In this document: positions 1 to 7,633 of the stretch, in pieces
How positions within the stretch are numbered: position 1 is the first letter of the stretch
Layout: each line of letters starts with the position of its first letter
Assembly: GCA_031374415.1 (NCBI GenBank)
Contig: JANMGB010000057.1
Coordinates: forward strand, 1-23,061
DNA length: 23,061 bases
Origin: CANHBY01 sp031374415
GTDB lineage: Bacteria; Pseudomonadota; Gammaproteobacteria; Burkholderiales; Burkholderiaceae_C
Reading direction: 5' to 3'
Notes under the pieces: generated by a model
The model's database searches: none
Told to the model about the DNA's origin: nothing
Seen by the model: the letters and a program-made list of their open reading frames with translations, nothing else
Translations under genes and position numbers: made by a program

Positions 1-137
1 TGTTTGCCGCCGTTACCCCACAGTCGCCTTCTTTTCCAGGCAGCACCGGCTCAAGTTTCTTCCAGGCCTCATCGCTCAGTATCAGTCTCGTCATCGTTCT
101 TCGGATTCGGGCAAAGACTCAATTGTTAACACGCCCT
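1..137 (-). mobile_element. IS5-like insertion sequence, one end only
   Basis: The left edge of the window carries the start of a transposase reading leftward, plus about 40 bp of upstream DNA that ends in GGGCGTGTTAAC (read on the minus strand, from 138 downward). The GGGCGTGTT tip is typical of IS5-family ends, and the tip sits at a CTAG, the target motif used by part of this family. The body and other end of the element lie outside the window, so completeness cannot be judged. Family placement rests on the transposase N-terminus and the tip sequence; the subgroup is not certain. Confidence 0.75.
2..94 (-). CDS. IS5-family transposase, N-terminal fragment cut by window edge
   Basis: Reading leftward from an ATG at 94-92, thirty-one codons stay open to the window edge. 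The peptide starts MTRLILSDEAWKKLEPVLPG and continues with KEGDCGVTAAN. The pattern of a short basic start, an S/T-D-E-x-W helix, a PxLPGK turn, then GDxG and AAN before the missing catalytic domain is the standard N-terminal region (DUF4096-like) of IS5-family DDE transposases. The catalytic residues are not in the window. The upstream GAAGAACG is a poor ribosome binding site, which is common for transposases. Confidence 0.7.
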   Translation of the reverse strand, partial: MTRLILSDEAWKKLEPVLPGKEGDCGVTAAN

Positions 138-147
138 AGGGCGTGTT
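128..147. repeat. 20-bp perfect palindrome formed by two facing IS ends
   Basis: AACACGCCCTAGGGCGTGTT equals its own reverse complement. The left half is the tip of the IS5-like element whose transposase starts at 94. The right half is another GGGCGTGTT tip pointing the other way, running on as GTTCGG to 150 and then reaching a second CTAG at 153-156. The 12 bases GGGCGTGTTCGG differ at one position from the tip of the fold-back element at the right end of the window. It reads as the footprint of a second, mostly lost element beside the present IS. Confidence 0.75.
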
Positions 148-204
148 CGGCCCTAGGCGGGCGCGGTATTGGCTGACAATCGGGCCTTTGGGCGGTGCTC
201 TCTC

Positions 205-1518
205 ATGCCAGGTGCGATGTCTTTGAAGGGGGCTACGGCCCATGTGGTGGGGGGTGGGCCAGCCGGCTTGATGGTGGCCGATGTCCTGGCTCAGGCGGGT
301 GTCTCGGTGCATGTGTTTGATGCCATGCCCTCGGTGGGGCGCAAGTTCTTGCTGGCCGGCAAAGGCGGCTTGAATCTGACGCACAGCGAGGCGACCGATG
401 TATTTCGCACACGCTACGGCATGCGCGGCAACCAAGTGGGATCGTGGTTGACTGACTTCGGTGCCGCGCAAGTTCGTGCGTGGGCGCAGTCCTTGGGCAT
501 TGAGACCTTTGTCGGTAGTTCGGGTCGGGTGTTCCCGCGTGACCTGAAGGCGGCCCCCTTGCTGCGAACCTGGCTGCATCAAATGCGGGCAGCCGGAGTG
601 CAGTTTCACATGCGTCACCGCTGGATCGGCTGGTCTGACGCAAGCCCTGAGGGTGGCGTACCAGGTTTGTTGTTCCAAACGCCTGCGGGTGAGCGCGAGG
701 TTCAAGCGCCGCATGCCGTGGTGCTGGCTTTGGGCGGCGCGAGTTGGCCGCGTTTGGGCTCGGACGGTGCCTGGGTGCCTTGGTTGCAAGCGCGTGGTGT
801 CGATGTGGCGCCGCTGCAACCTGCCAACTGTGGTTTTGACGTGGTGCGTGAATCAGTCCAGGGAGAGTGGTGCATGGGATGGACCACGCACTTGAGCAGT
901 CGCTTTGCGGGTGCAGCACTTAAAAATGTGGCCTTAGAGGTTCGCGCGCCTGGCACAGACGAGGTTCTGTTTCAACAACCAGGTGAAGCCGTGCTCACCC
1001 AATCTGGCATCGAAGGCGGTTTGGTGTACGCGGCCTCGGCGGTCGCTCGTGAGCTGTTGACGGCTCACGCTCGTGTGGTCGTGCACCTCAACCTGTTGCC
1101 ACAACGTGAGGCGGCTTGGGTCGCTCGTGAGGTGGCTCATCCCAGGGGCCCTCGTTCTCTGGCCACCCACCTGAAAACGCGCTTGGGCATTGACGGGGTG
1201 AAGGCCGCTTTGGTCCATGAGCTGGTATCACGTGAGGACATTGCCGACCCTGAGCGTTTGGCCGCAGCATTGCAGGCCTTGCCTATTACGCTGGCAGCGC
1301 CTCGCCCCATCGCCGAAGCGATCAGCACCGCAGGCGGCGTCCGGTTTGAGGCCTTGAGCATGCATGGGATGTTGAACGCAATACCCGGTGTGTTCGTGGC
1401 AGGCGAAATGATCGACTGGGAGGCCCCGACAGGGGGCTACCTGCTAACGGCGTGCCTCGCCAGCGGTGTGAAGGCTGCTGAAGGGGTTTGCGACTACCTG
1501 AAAACCCAGCGAGCCTAA
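205..1518 (+). CDS. BaiN/HI0933-family FAD-dependent oxidoreductase (TIGR03862-like)
   Basis: This is a soluble flavoprotein of the HI0933/BaiN family. The N-terminal dinucleotide-binding loop GGGPAG lies at about residues 16-21. The family signature GRKFLLAGKGGLNLTH follows at about 46-60, and a C-terminal FAD-contact segment VAGEMIDWEAPTGGYLL lies near residues 398-414. Length (437 aa) suits the TIGR03862 group. The substrate is unknown; members are assumed to be oxidoreductases from the fold and from BaiN. The frame is open from a TTG at 169, but the nucleotide-binding strand should begin within about 15 residues, so ATG 205 or ATG 217 is more likely; 217 has a short AGG four bases upstream. 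The gene stands alone, with an IS end upstream and a convergent gene downstream. Confidence 0.85.
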   Translation: MPGAMSLKGATAHVVGGGPAGLMVADVLAQAGVSVHVFDAMPSVGRKFLLAGKGGLNLTHSEATDVFRTRYGMRGNQVGSWLTDFGAAQVRAWAQSLGIETFVGSSGRVFPRDLKAAPLLRTWLHQMRAAGVQFHMRHRWIGWSDASPEGGVPGLLFQTPAGEREVQAPHAVVLALGGASWPRLGSDGAWVPWLQARGVDVAPLQPANCGFDVVRESVQGEWCMGWTTHLSSRFAGAALKNVALEVRAPGTDEVLFQQPGEAVLTQSGIEGGLVYAASAVARELLTAHARVVVHLNLLPQREAAWVAREVAHPRGPRSLATHLKTRLGIDGVKAALVHELVSREDIADPERLAAALQALPITLAAPRPIAEAISTAGGVRFEALSMHGMLNAIPGVFVAGEMIDWEAPTGGYLLTACLASGVKAAEGVCDYLKTQRA

Positions 1519-1641
1519 ACCAGGAGCGCTGCGCGCTTGACGATCAATCCAGCGCGCGATCAAGCGGGGCGGGGCTCAGCGCCGCTCATCCCAAGCTTGT
1601 CCCCAGCCTTACCCACCAAAATTGTGGATAAAGCCAAGCCA
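1519..1641. other. Convergent intergenic spacer with weak inverted repeats
   Basis: The spacer separates the stop codons of two convergent genes. GCTTGA at 1535-1540 can pair with TCAAGC at 1560-1565, and GCGCGC segments at 1531-1536 and 1552-1557 offer an alternative pairing, so a shared hairpin is possible, but no U tract follows. TGTGGATAA at 1623-1631 matches the consensus DnaA box on the minus strand; it is single and isolated. No gene is seen here. Confidence 0.4.
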
Positions 1642-2058
1642 CTATTTGGGGCCAGGGGTGGGTGCGGGGGCCTTGAAAATCCCATCCAGCACCACCTTCA
1701 GCACCAAGCCTAATCCCACGCCCACTGTGTAGCAAGCCAAGTCGCTCAAGAGGAAGCCGCGGCCCAAGATCAAACCACCCACCACGGTGCGGCGCAAGTC
1801 GTTCAGCCAAGGCACTTGAAGCAACTGACCCCACTCCACCACAAAACACAAGGTCAAAGCCAGGATGCCGACTTGCTTGGTGCTCAACCGTGGAAGCAGC
1901 CATGCCAAGCCCATCACCACCATCGTGGCCCACAGGACATCACCAGCGTAGGTGACCACCCACCGCCCCCACTGGGTGCTGAATTGCCTGGATGCCAAGC
2001 CTAGCGCGATCACGCTCGCGCACGCTACGGCATAGATCCAACGGGCAGATTGATTCAT
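1642..2058 (-). CDS. DUF2809 family integral membrane protein
   Basis: This is a small polytopic membrane protein of 138 aa with about four hydrophobic segments. It shows the DUF2809 pattern: an early GLASRQF motif, GDVLWATMV around residues 39-47, then LCFVVEWGQLLQVPWLNDLR (about 70-89) and a GRGFLLSDLACYTVG region near the C-terminus (about 99-113). The function of this family is unknown. The start ATG at 2058 has AAGG about 5-8 bases and AGGAG about 13-17 bases upstream, so the start is well supported. It diverges from tex and converges with the flavoprotein gene, so it is probably a single-gene unit. Confidence 0.85.
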   Translation of the reverse strand: MNQSARWIYAVACASVIALGLASRQFSTQWGRWVVTYAGDVLWATMVVMGLAWLLPRLSTKQVGILALTLCFVVEWGQLLQVPWLNDLRRTVVGGLILGRGFLLSDLACYTVGVGLGLVLKVVLDGIFKAPAPTPGPK

Positions 2059-2131
2059 GAGACCTTGTTCTCCTGTTTGAGTGGAAGGGTGGGTAAGCGG
2101 GCTGACGCCGCCTGCATTGTCCAGGACGTTT

Positions 2132-2160
2132 TTGCTGCGTCACTGCAATGGGGCTATGGC
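2132..2160 (+). promoter_or_regulatory. Possible tex promoter (weak)
   Basis: TTGCTG (2132-2137) and TATGGC (2155-2160) are spaced by 17 bases in the 135-bp region between the divergent DUF2809 and tex starts, 34 bp before the proposed tex start. Each hexamer matches the sigma-70 consensus only partly, so this is a candidate and no more. Confidence 0.25.
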
Positions 2161-2193
2161 ACACTCCCTGGCTCGATTTTCAAAGGGGCCACT

Positions 2194-4542
2194 TTGGACA
2201 AAATTCTTCTGCAAATCGCGGCCGAGTTGCATGCGCGGCCAAGCCAGATAGAAGCTGCCGTGGGCTTGCTGGATGGGGGGGCCACGGTACCGTTCATTGC
2301 ACGCTACCGCAAAGAGGCCACGGAGGGCCTGGATGACATTCAGCTGCGTGAGCTGGAAACCCGTCTGTCCTACCTGCGTGAGCTGCACGAGCGCCGTGCT
2401 GCGGTGCTCAAAAGCATTGATGAGCAAGGCAAGCTCGCGCCGCAGTTGCGGGCCATGATTGAGGCTGCACCCACCAAGCAAGAGCTCGAAGACCTCTACC
2501 TGCCCTTCAAGCCCAAGCGTCGCACGAAAGCCATGATTGCTCGCGAGGCCGGCATTGAGCCCTTGGCAGACTTGCTGCTGAACGACCCGAATTTGGCACC
2601 CTTGGTTCAGGCTGAGCCGTTCATTCAGGCTGACGCAGGCTTTGCCGATGCGGCCACCGTGCTCGATGGCGTTCGCGACATTCTTTCTGAGCGCTGGAGC
2701 GAAGACGCTGCCCTGGTCAAGACGCTGCGCGAGTGGCTGTGGAGTGAAGGGAAATTCACGAGTCGCTTGATTGATGGCAAAGATGCCAACCACCCCGACA
2801 TCGCCAAGTTCCGTGACTACTTTGACTACACAGAGGCCATCCACACGGTGCCCTCACACCGCGCCTTGGCGGTGTTTCGGGGGCGCACGCAAGAGTGCCT
2901 TGAGGCAAAGCTTGTCGGCCCCGAGGCCCCAGAGGGAGCGCTGGTCAGCCCCGCCGAGGCTCGCATTGCTGTGCATTTGGGTTGGCACCACAGCAAGCGG
3001 CCGGCCGATGATTTGATCCGCAAATGCGTTGCATGGAGCTGGAAGGTCAAGCTCAGCCTGAGCCTGGAGCGTGATCTGTTCAGCCGCCTGCGCGAAGAAG
3101 CCGAGGCGGTGGCCATCAAAGTGTTTTCTGAGAACCTTCGTGACTTGTTGTTGGCTGCCCCTGCGGGGCCGAGGGTGGTCATGGGGCTGGATCCGGGTAT
3201 TCGCACAGGCTGCAAGGTGGCCGTGGTCGATGCCACAGGCAAGGTTCTGGACACAGCCACCGTGTACCCCCACCAGCCGCGCAATGACTGGGAAGGGTCT
3301 TTGCACACACTGGCGCGTCTGTGTGCCGCCCATGCGGTGCGCATCATCGCGATCGGCAACGGCACCGCCAGTCGCGAAACAGACAAGTTGGCGGGCGACC
3401 TCATCAAGCGTTTGCAGGCTTTGGCGCCCGAGGCGCCTGCTGTGCAAAAAATCGTGGTCAGTGAGGCGGGGGCCTCGGTGTATTCCGCCAGCGAATACGC
3501 CAGCCAAGAGCTTCCCCTGCTGGATGTCAGCCTGCGAGGGGCTGTCAGCATCGCTCGTCGCCTGCAAGATCCGTTGGCCGAGTTGGTCAAGATTGACCCC
3601 AAGAGCATCGGCGTCGGGCAGTACCAGCACGATGTCAACCAAAGCGAGATGGCCCGCACCCTCAACAGCGTGGTGGAAGACTGCGTCAACTCCGTGGGAG
3701 TGGATCTCAACACAGCCTCCATGCCCTTGTTGGCACGCGTGTCGGGTTTGAGCAAGGCGGTGGCCACCAGCATCGTGTGTTGGCGTGATGCCAACGGTGC
3801 TTTCCGTAACCGGCAGCAGCTGTTGGATGTGACTGGCTTAGGCCAAAAAACCTTCGAGCAAAGTGCGGGTTTTTTGCGCATTCGTGACGGTGACAATCCC
3901 CTGGATTGCTCCGGCGTGCACCCGGAGACCTACCCCGTCGTAGAACGAATCGTTCAGGCCCTGAAGCGGCCCGTTCAAGAAGTGATCGGCCACAGCGACA
4001 TCATTCGCAGCTTGCGGCCCGATGCGTTTTCTGATGATCGTTTCGGTGCCATCACGGTCAAAGACATTTTGGCTGAGCTTGAAAAGCCAGGGCGTGATCC
4101 ACGCCCTGACTTCAAGGTGGCGCGCTTGACTGACGGCGTGGAAGACCTCAAAGACTTGCAAGTCGGCATGACCCTGGAAGGCACGGTCAGCAACGTGGCG
4201 CAGTTTGGCGCATTCATCGATTTAGGTGTTCACCAAGATGGCCTGGTGCATGTCAGCCAACTGAGCCATAAATTTGTGAGCGATGCGCGCGAGGTGGTCA
4301 AGACGGGCGACATTGTGAAAGTGAAGGTCTTGGAGATCGATCTGCCCCGCAAGCGCATTTCGCTCACCATGAAGCTCGATGCTTTGGTCCAGCGGGGCGC
4401 CGCGCAGCAGGTGAACAACAACCAAGCGACGGGGCGCACTCAGGCGCGCTCACCCGCGTTGCATCGAGCGCTAGAGCCTGCCGCACCGAGTGCGATGGCT
4501 GCTGCGTTTGCGAAGTTGCAAGGGACTAAGGAGCGTTCTTAG
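2194..4542 (+). CDS. tex: Tex, RNA-binding transcription accessory protein
   Basis: Tex is a cytoplasmic nucleic-acid-binding protein linked to transcription control and stress tolerance. The N-terminal helical Tex domain has the family hallmark GATVPFIARYRKE at about residues 31-43. A YqgF-like RNase H fold begins near 327 (VVMGLDPGIRTG). Helix-hairpin-helix motifs follow around 505-560 (VSGLSKAVA, DVTGLGQKTF), and an S1 RNA-binding domain at about 656-725 (GMTLEGTVSNVAQFGAFIDL). The frame extends upstream to 2050, but homology starts right after a TTG at 2194, which has AAAGGGG seven bases upstream. That start gives 782 aa, a usual Tex length. The Ala-rich tail after the S1 domain is variable in the family. 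Confidence 0.95.
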   Translation: MDKILLQIAAELHARPSQIEAAVGLLDGGATVPFIARYRKEATEGLDDIQLRELETRLSYLRELHERRAAVLKSIDEQGKLAPQLRAMIEAAPTKQELEDLYLPFKPKRRTKAMIAREAGIEPLADLLLNDPNLAPLVQAEPFIQADAGFADAATVLDGVRDILSERWSEDAALVKTLREWLWSEGKFTSRLIDGKDANHPDIAKFRDYFDYTEAIHTVPSHRALAVFRGRTQECLEAKLVGPEAPEGALVSPAEARIAVHLGWHHSKRPADDLIRKCVAWSWKVKLSLSLERDLFSRLREEAEAVAIKVFSENLRDLLLAAPAGPRVVMGLDPGIRTGCKVAVVDATGKVLDTATVYPHQPRNDWEGSLHTLARLCAAHAVRIIAIGNGTASRETDKLAGDLIKRLQALAPEAPAVQKIVVSEAGASVYSASEYASQELPLLDVSLRGAVSIARRLQDPLAELVKIDPKSIGVGQYQHDVNQSEMARTLNSVVEDCVNSVGVDLNTASMPLLARVSGLSKAVATSIVCWRDANGAFRNRQQLLDVTGLGQKTFEQSAGFLRIRDGDNPLDCSGVHPETYPVVERIVQALKRPVQEVIGHSDIIRSLRPDAFSDDRFGAITVKDILAELEKPGRDPRPDFKVARLTDGVEDLKDLQVGMTLEGTVSNVAQFGAFIDLGVHQDGLVHVSQLSHKFVSDAREVVKTGDIVKVKVLEIDLPRKRISLTMKLDALVQRGAAQQVNNNQATGRTQARSPALHRALEPAAPSAMAAAFAKLQGTKERS

Positions 4543-4590
4543 AGCACTATCGTGTTCACGTTAAGGTCACAGTAGGCGTTTGAATACTGT

Positions 4591-4617
4591 CGTTGCCCGC
4601 ATGCAGTGCGGGCAACG
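4591..4617. terminator. Bidirectional hairpin between tex and the DUF475 gene
   Basis: CGTTGCCCGCA (4591-4601) and TGCGGGCAACG (4607-4617) form an 11-bp perfect stem with a 5-base TGCAG loop. It sits 48 bp after the tex stop and 12 bp after the stop of the convergent DUF475 gene. No long T run lies on either side, so it may stop transcription only in part or mainly protect 3' ends, but its place between convergent stops fits a shared terminator. Confidence 0.7.
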
Positions 4618-4629
4618 TGATACACGCCA

Positions 4630-5664
4630 TCAAGAGGCAGGGGCGGGGTTGCTCTTGCGGTGCTGAATGGACGAGTAAACCGCAGCGACGATAAACCCCA
4701 CACCGATCAAGCCCGTAATCACCTCCGAGACGTGAAAGACCGAACCGAGCAGCATGATCACAGCCAGGGCGCCAATGGCGTAGTGCGCCCCGTGCTCCAG
4801 AAAAATGTATTCGCTCAGCGTGCCACGATTGACCAAGTACACCGTCATGGACCGCACGAACATGGCGCCCACACCCAGGCCCAACATGATGATCACCACA
4901 TCTTTGGTGATCGCGAACGCGCCGATCACCCCATCGAACGAGAAGGACGCATCCAGCACTTCGAGGTACAAAAAGCTGGCGGCGCCCGAACGTTGGATCG
5001 TCTTGACCGCATCCTCGCCCTCGATCTCGTTCTCAAACAAAGAGCCCACCGCGTCAACCGCCAAGTAAAGCAACACCCCCGCCACGCCGGCTACAAACAC
5101 CCGGGTTTGATCTTTCTCAGGGATCCACCAGAGAGTCGAAAAAATCACAGTCAGAGCGATGAACACGCTGATGGCGTCAAACTTGGCAATTTTGACCAAG
5201 CGCTCTTCCATGAAGCCAAGCCAGTGCGTTTCTTTTTCGGCGTCAAAGAAATAGTGCAAAAACACCATCAACAAGAAAACGCCACCGAACGCTGAGATCA
5301 CCGGGTAGGCATCGAACAAGACCTTGGAATATTGGTCTGGGTTGTTCATGGCCATGTTGATGGTTTCCATGGTGCTGATGTTGCCGGACACCGCCACAAT
5401 GACGATGGGGAAGACCAGCCGCATGCCGAACACCGCCACCAGAATGCCGACCGTGAGAAACAACTGCCGCCAAAGATGGCTCATGTCTTTCAGGATTCGC
5501 GCATTCACCACTGCGTTGTCAAAAGACAAACTGACTTCGAGGACGATCAGCACCGCGGTCAACCACAAGGCCGTCCACAGGCCCATCTGTGTCTGCAAAC
5601 CCCACCAACCTGCCACACCCAGACAGACTAATGTCACCAAAAACGACAATCTAAATTCTTTCAT
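4630..5664 (-). CDS. DUF475 / TerC-superfamily integral membrane protein
   Basis: This is a 344-aa membrane protein with around eight or nine hydrophobic segments. It has the two-fold acidic motif of the TerC-like superfamily: EVSLSFDNAVVNA at about residues 43-55 and EVLDASFSFDGVIGAFA at about 235-251. Such in-membrane Glu/Asp/Asn residues are thought to bind or move metal ions. The frame is open further upstream, but ATG 5664 has GGAG eight bases before it and begins the recognisable protein. It is transcribed away from the Ter gene cluster across a 202-bp spacer. No standard TerC is present in the window, so this protein may be the membrane partner of the TerB/TerD proteins; that role is inferred from position and family. 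Confidence 0.88.
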   Translation of the reverse strand: MKEFRLSFLVTLVCLGVAGWWGLQTQMGLWTALWLTAVLIVLEVSLSFDNAVVNARILKDMSHLWRQLFLTVGILVAVFGMRLVFPIVIVAVSGNISTMETINMAMNNPDQYSKVLFDAYPVISAFGGVFLLMVFLHYFFDAEKETHWLGFMEERLVKIAKFDAISVFIALTVIFSTLWWIPEKDQTRVFVAGVAGVLLYLAVDAVGSLFENEIEGEDAVKTIQRSGAASFLYLEVLDASFSFDGVIGAFAITKDVVIIMLGLGVGAMFVRSMTVYLVNRGTLSEYIFLEHGAHYAIGALAVIMLLGSVFHVSEVITGLIGVGFIVAAVYSSIQHRKSNPAPAS

Positions 5665-5866
5665 TCTGTGCTCCGAAGATCGTATCGCCAGGATGGCCAC
5701 ACCCTTTGCAAGCCGGGATCCTATACGAAGCGGGGCTCTCAAATGGGTGGCTCACTGCCTGCTTGGCGACACCAGTGCCGGCTTTAGAATGAATTGCCTC
5801 CAAAACTTCAGCAAAGTGGCTGTCAGTTTTCCCTGTCAAATAAGGTAAGCCCTACGTACTCACACC
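5665..5866. promoter_or_regulatory. Divergent control region between DUF475 gene and Ter cluster
   Basis: This spacer must hold the start signals of the DUF475 gene and of the first Ter gene. I see no convincing sigma-70 hexamer pair in either direction and no clear operator; TATACG at about 5722-5727 is the most -10-like element but lacks a matching -35. The region before the first terY start is poor in ribosome binding sequence. Confidence 0.4.
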
Positions 5867-6496
5867 ATGCGCCGACTTCCTGTCTATATTCTTCTCGATA
5901 CATCAGGCTCCATGCGGGGCGAACCCATCCATGCGGTGAACGTGGGCCTGCAATCGATGCTCAGTGCGTTGCGCCAGGATCCGTATGCATTGGAAAGCGT
6001 TCACTTGAGCATCATGACCTTTGATTCGCAGGCACGCGAGCTGTTTCCCCTGACGCCACTTGAAAGCGTTCAGCTTCCCGAGATCCAGGTGCCCGACTCA
6101 GGCCCCACCTTTCTTGGCGCGGCGCTGGAGTTGTTGGTCCAATGCGTCGACAGAGATGTCCGCAAGACCGAAAGCGACGCCAAGGGTGATTGGCGCCCCC
6201 TGGTCTTTGTGATGACCGATGGCAGCCCCACCGACATCCAAGTATTTGAGGAGGCCATTCCCCAAGTGAAGAAACGCGGGCTGGGCAACATCGTGGCTTG
6301 TGCCGCGGGCCCCAAGGCCAAGAAAGAATTTCTGCTGCAACTCACAGACACCGTGGTCACCCTCGACGTGATGGATTCCACCAGCTTCGCCAGCTTCTTC
6401 AAGTGGGTGAGCGCCAGTGTGGCCATCGGGACGAACAGCAACGCGGGTGGTACCCAGCTGCCGCCTCCGCCGGCGGAAATTCAACTGGTTCTGTGA
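5867..6496 (+). CDS. VWA-domain protein, TerY-like (short form)
   Basis: This is a 209-aa von Willebrand factor A domain protein of the TerY type. A complete metal-ion-dependent adhesion site is visible: D11-x-S13-x-S15 in LLDTSGSM, T81 in GPTFLG, and D118 in MTDGSPTD. The domain fills the protein, and a short Pro-rich tail follows (PPPPAE near 200). No signal peptide or membrane segment is present, so it is cytoplasmic. VWA proteins of this family are predicted to scaffold the kinase and phosphatase of the TerY-P triad. The gene opens the co-oriented cluster and has a paralogue immediately downstream that shares the MRRLPV start. Unlike that paralogue it lacks the C-terminal zinc-binding domain. 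Confidence 0.88.
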   Translation: MRRLPVYILLDTSGSMRGEPIHAVNVGLQSMLSALRQDPYALESVHLSIMTFDSQARELFPLTPLESVQLPEIQVPDSGPTFLGAALELLVQCVDRDVRKTESDAKGDWRPLVFVMTDGSPTDIQVFEEAIPQVKKRGLGNIVACAAGPKAKKEFLLQLTDTVVTLDVMDSTSFASFFKWVSASVAIGTNSNAGGTQLPPPPAEIQLVL

Positions 6497-6566
6497 TCGC
6501 TGCCGTGCGTTTTGATGCCGCCGAAGCTTGAAAGACCGCGCAGCCCCGCGTGCACCCGAGACTCAC

Positions 6567-7604
6567 ATGCGCCGCTTACCCGTATTTTTTGTGCTTGACT
6601 GCTCTGAGTCCATGATGGGCGACAACCTTCGAAACATGGAGGAGGGCTTGCAGATGGTTGTGCGGTCTTTGCGCACCGATCCGCATGCCCTGGAGACTGT
6701 CTGGCTGTCCGTGCTGGCATTTGCTGGCATTGCGCAGACGATCGTTCCCTTGGTTGAGGTGGTGTCGTTTTACCCACCCAAACTGCCCCTCGGCAGCGGT
6801 ACCAGTCTTGGGGCCGCCCTGCGCGTTCTGATGCGAGAGATCGACAGCAAGGTGAACCGCACCACCGCGCAGAGCAAAGGCGATTGGCGGCCCATCGTTT
6901 ACCTGTTCACCGATGGCAAACCGACCGACGAGATCGAAACCGCCATCACCCGGTGGACCACGCAGTACGCCAGCCAAGTCACGCTCATTGCCGTCGCCTT
7001 TGGCCAGCACGCCGACCTCCAGGTGTTGAGCCGCCTGACGGAGACGGTTCTGGTATTTGAGCAAAGCGAACCAGGGGACTTCAAAAAATTCGTTCAGTGG
7101 GTGACGGCCTCGGTGGTAGCCCAAAGCCGCAGCCTGGGGGCCGACGCCAAAAGCCTCCCCACGTTGGACAAAAGCTTCATCAACCTGATCAAAGCCGATG
7201 CAACAGGACTGCCTGACGAAGACTGTGTCGTGCTGACGGGGCGTTGTAACAAGACCCTGCGTCCCTACCTCATGAAATACGACAAGGTGTCACATCAGGT
7301 GGCGACGCAAGACTTCGCAGTCAAGGCTGTTCACTACGCTATTTCCGGTTGCTACCCCGTTGGCGAAGACTATTTCACCTGGTCTGATCCGCGGGTGTCT
7401 GGGTTCCAGGTGAGCACTGAGGTTCTCCTGGGCACTCCCGGTTGTCCGCACTGCGGTAACCATTCGGCCTTTGGTATGTGCTCGTGTGGCAAGCTGCTGT
7501 GCCTGAACGGCCCAGGCGAAGTGAGCTGTCCCTGGTGCAAGAAGTTGGTGCAGTTTGATTCCGGTTCAGACGCTAGCTTCGATGTGGGTCGTGGTCGTGG
7601 ATGA
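6567..7604 (+). CDS. terY: VWA-domain protein with TerY-C zinc ribbon
   Basis: This 345-aa protein has an N-terminal VWA domain and a C-terminal TerY-C type domain. The metal site residues are D11-x-S13-x-S15 in LDCSESM, T79 in GSGTSLG, and D116 in FTDGKPTD. The C-terminal part (about 200-330) ends in a Cys-rich zinc-binding module with C293, C296, C305, C307, C312, C321 and C324. The frame extends upstream to a TTG at 6528, but ATG 6567 starts MRRLPV exactly like the preceding paralogue and is preferred. It lies 70 bp after the first VWA gene and 29 bp before the phosphatase gene. In known triads this protein is expected to bridge or position the phosphatase and kinase; that is family-based inference. 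Confidence 0.88.
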   Translation: MRRLPVFFVLDCSESMMGDNLRNMEEGLQMVVRSLRTDPHALETVWLSVLAFAGIAQTIVPLVEVVSFYPPKLPLGSGTSLGAALRVLMREIDSKVNRTTAQSKGDWRPIVYLFTDGKPTDEIETAITRWTTQYASQVTLIAVAFGQHADLQVLSRLTETVLVFEQSEPGDFKKFVQWVTASVVAQSRSLGADAKSLPTLDKSFINLIKADATGLPDEDCVVLTGRCNKTLRPYLMKYDKVSHQVATQDFAVKAVHYAISGCYPVGEDYFTWSDPRVSGFQVSTEVLLGTPGCPHCGNHSAFGMCSCGKLLCLNGPGEVSCPWCKKLVQFDSGSDASFDVGRGRG

Positions 7605-7633
7605 TGTCAACTTGACTATTTTTGAGATTACGA

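Noticed and set aside
1623..1631. Perfect DnaA box, possible replication origin
   Set aside because: It is single, with only a loosely similar TTGTCCCCA nearby, no AT-rich unwinding region and no dnaA, dnaN or parAB neighbours. One chance match is expected at this scale.
2826..3896. Long antisense open frame inside tex
   Set aside because: It lies wholly opposite conserved Tex domains, has a low-complexity Arg/Ser/Thr-rich translation and no ribosome binding site or family resemblance; it follows from the codon use of the real gene.
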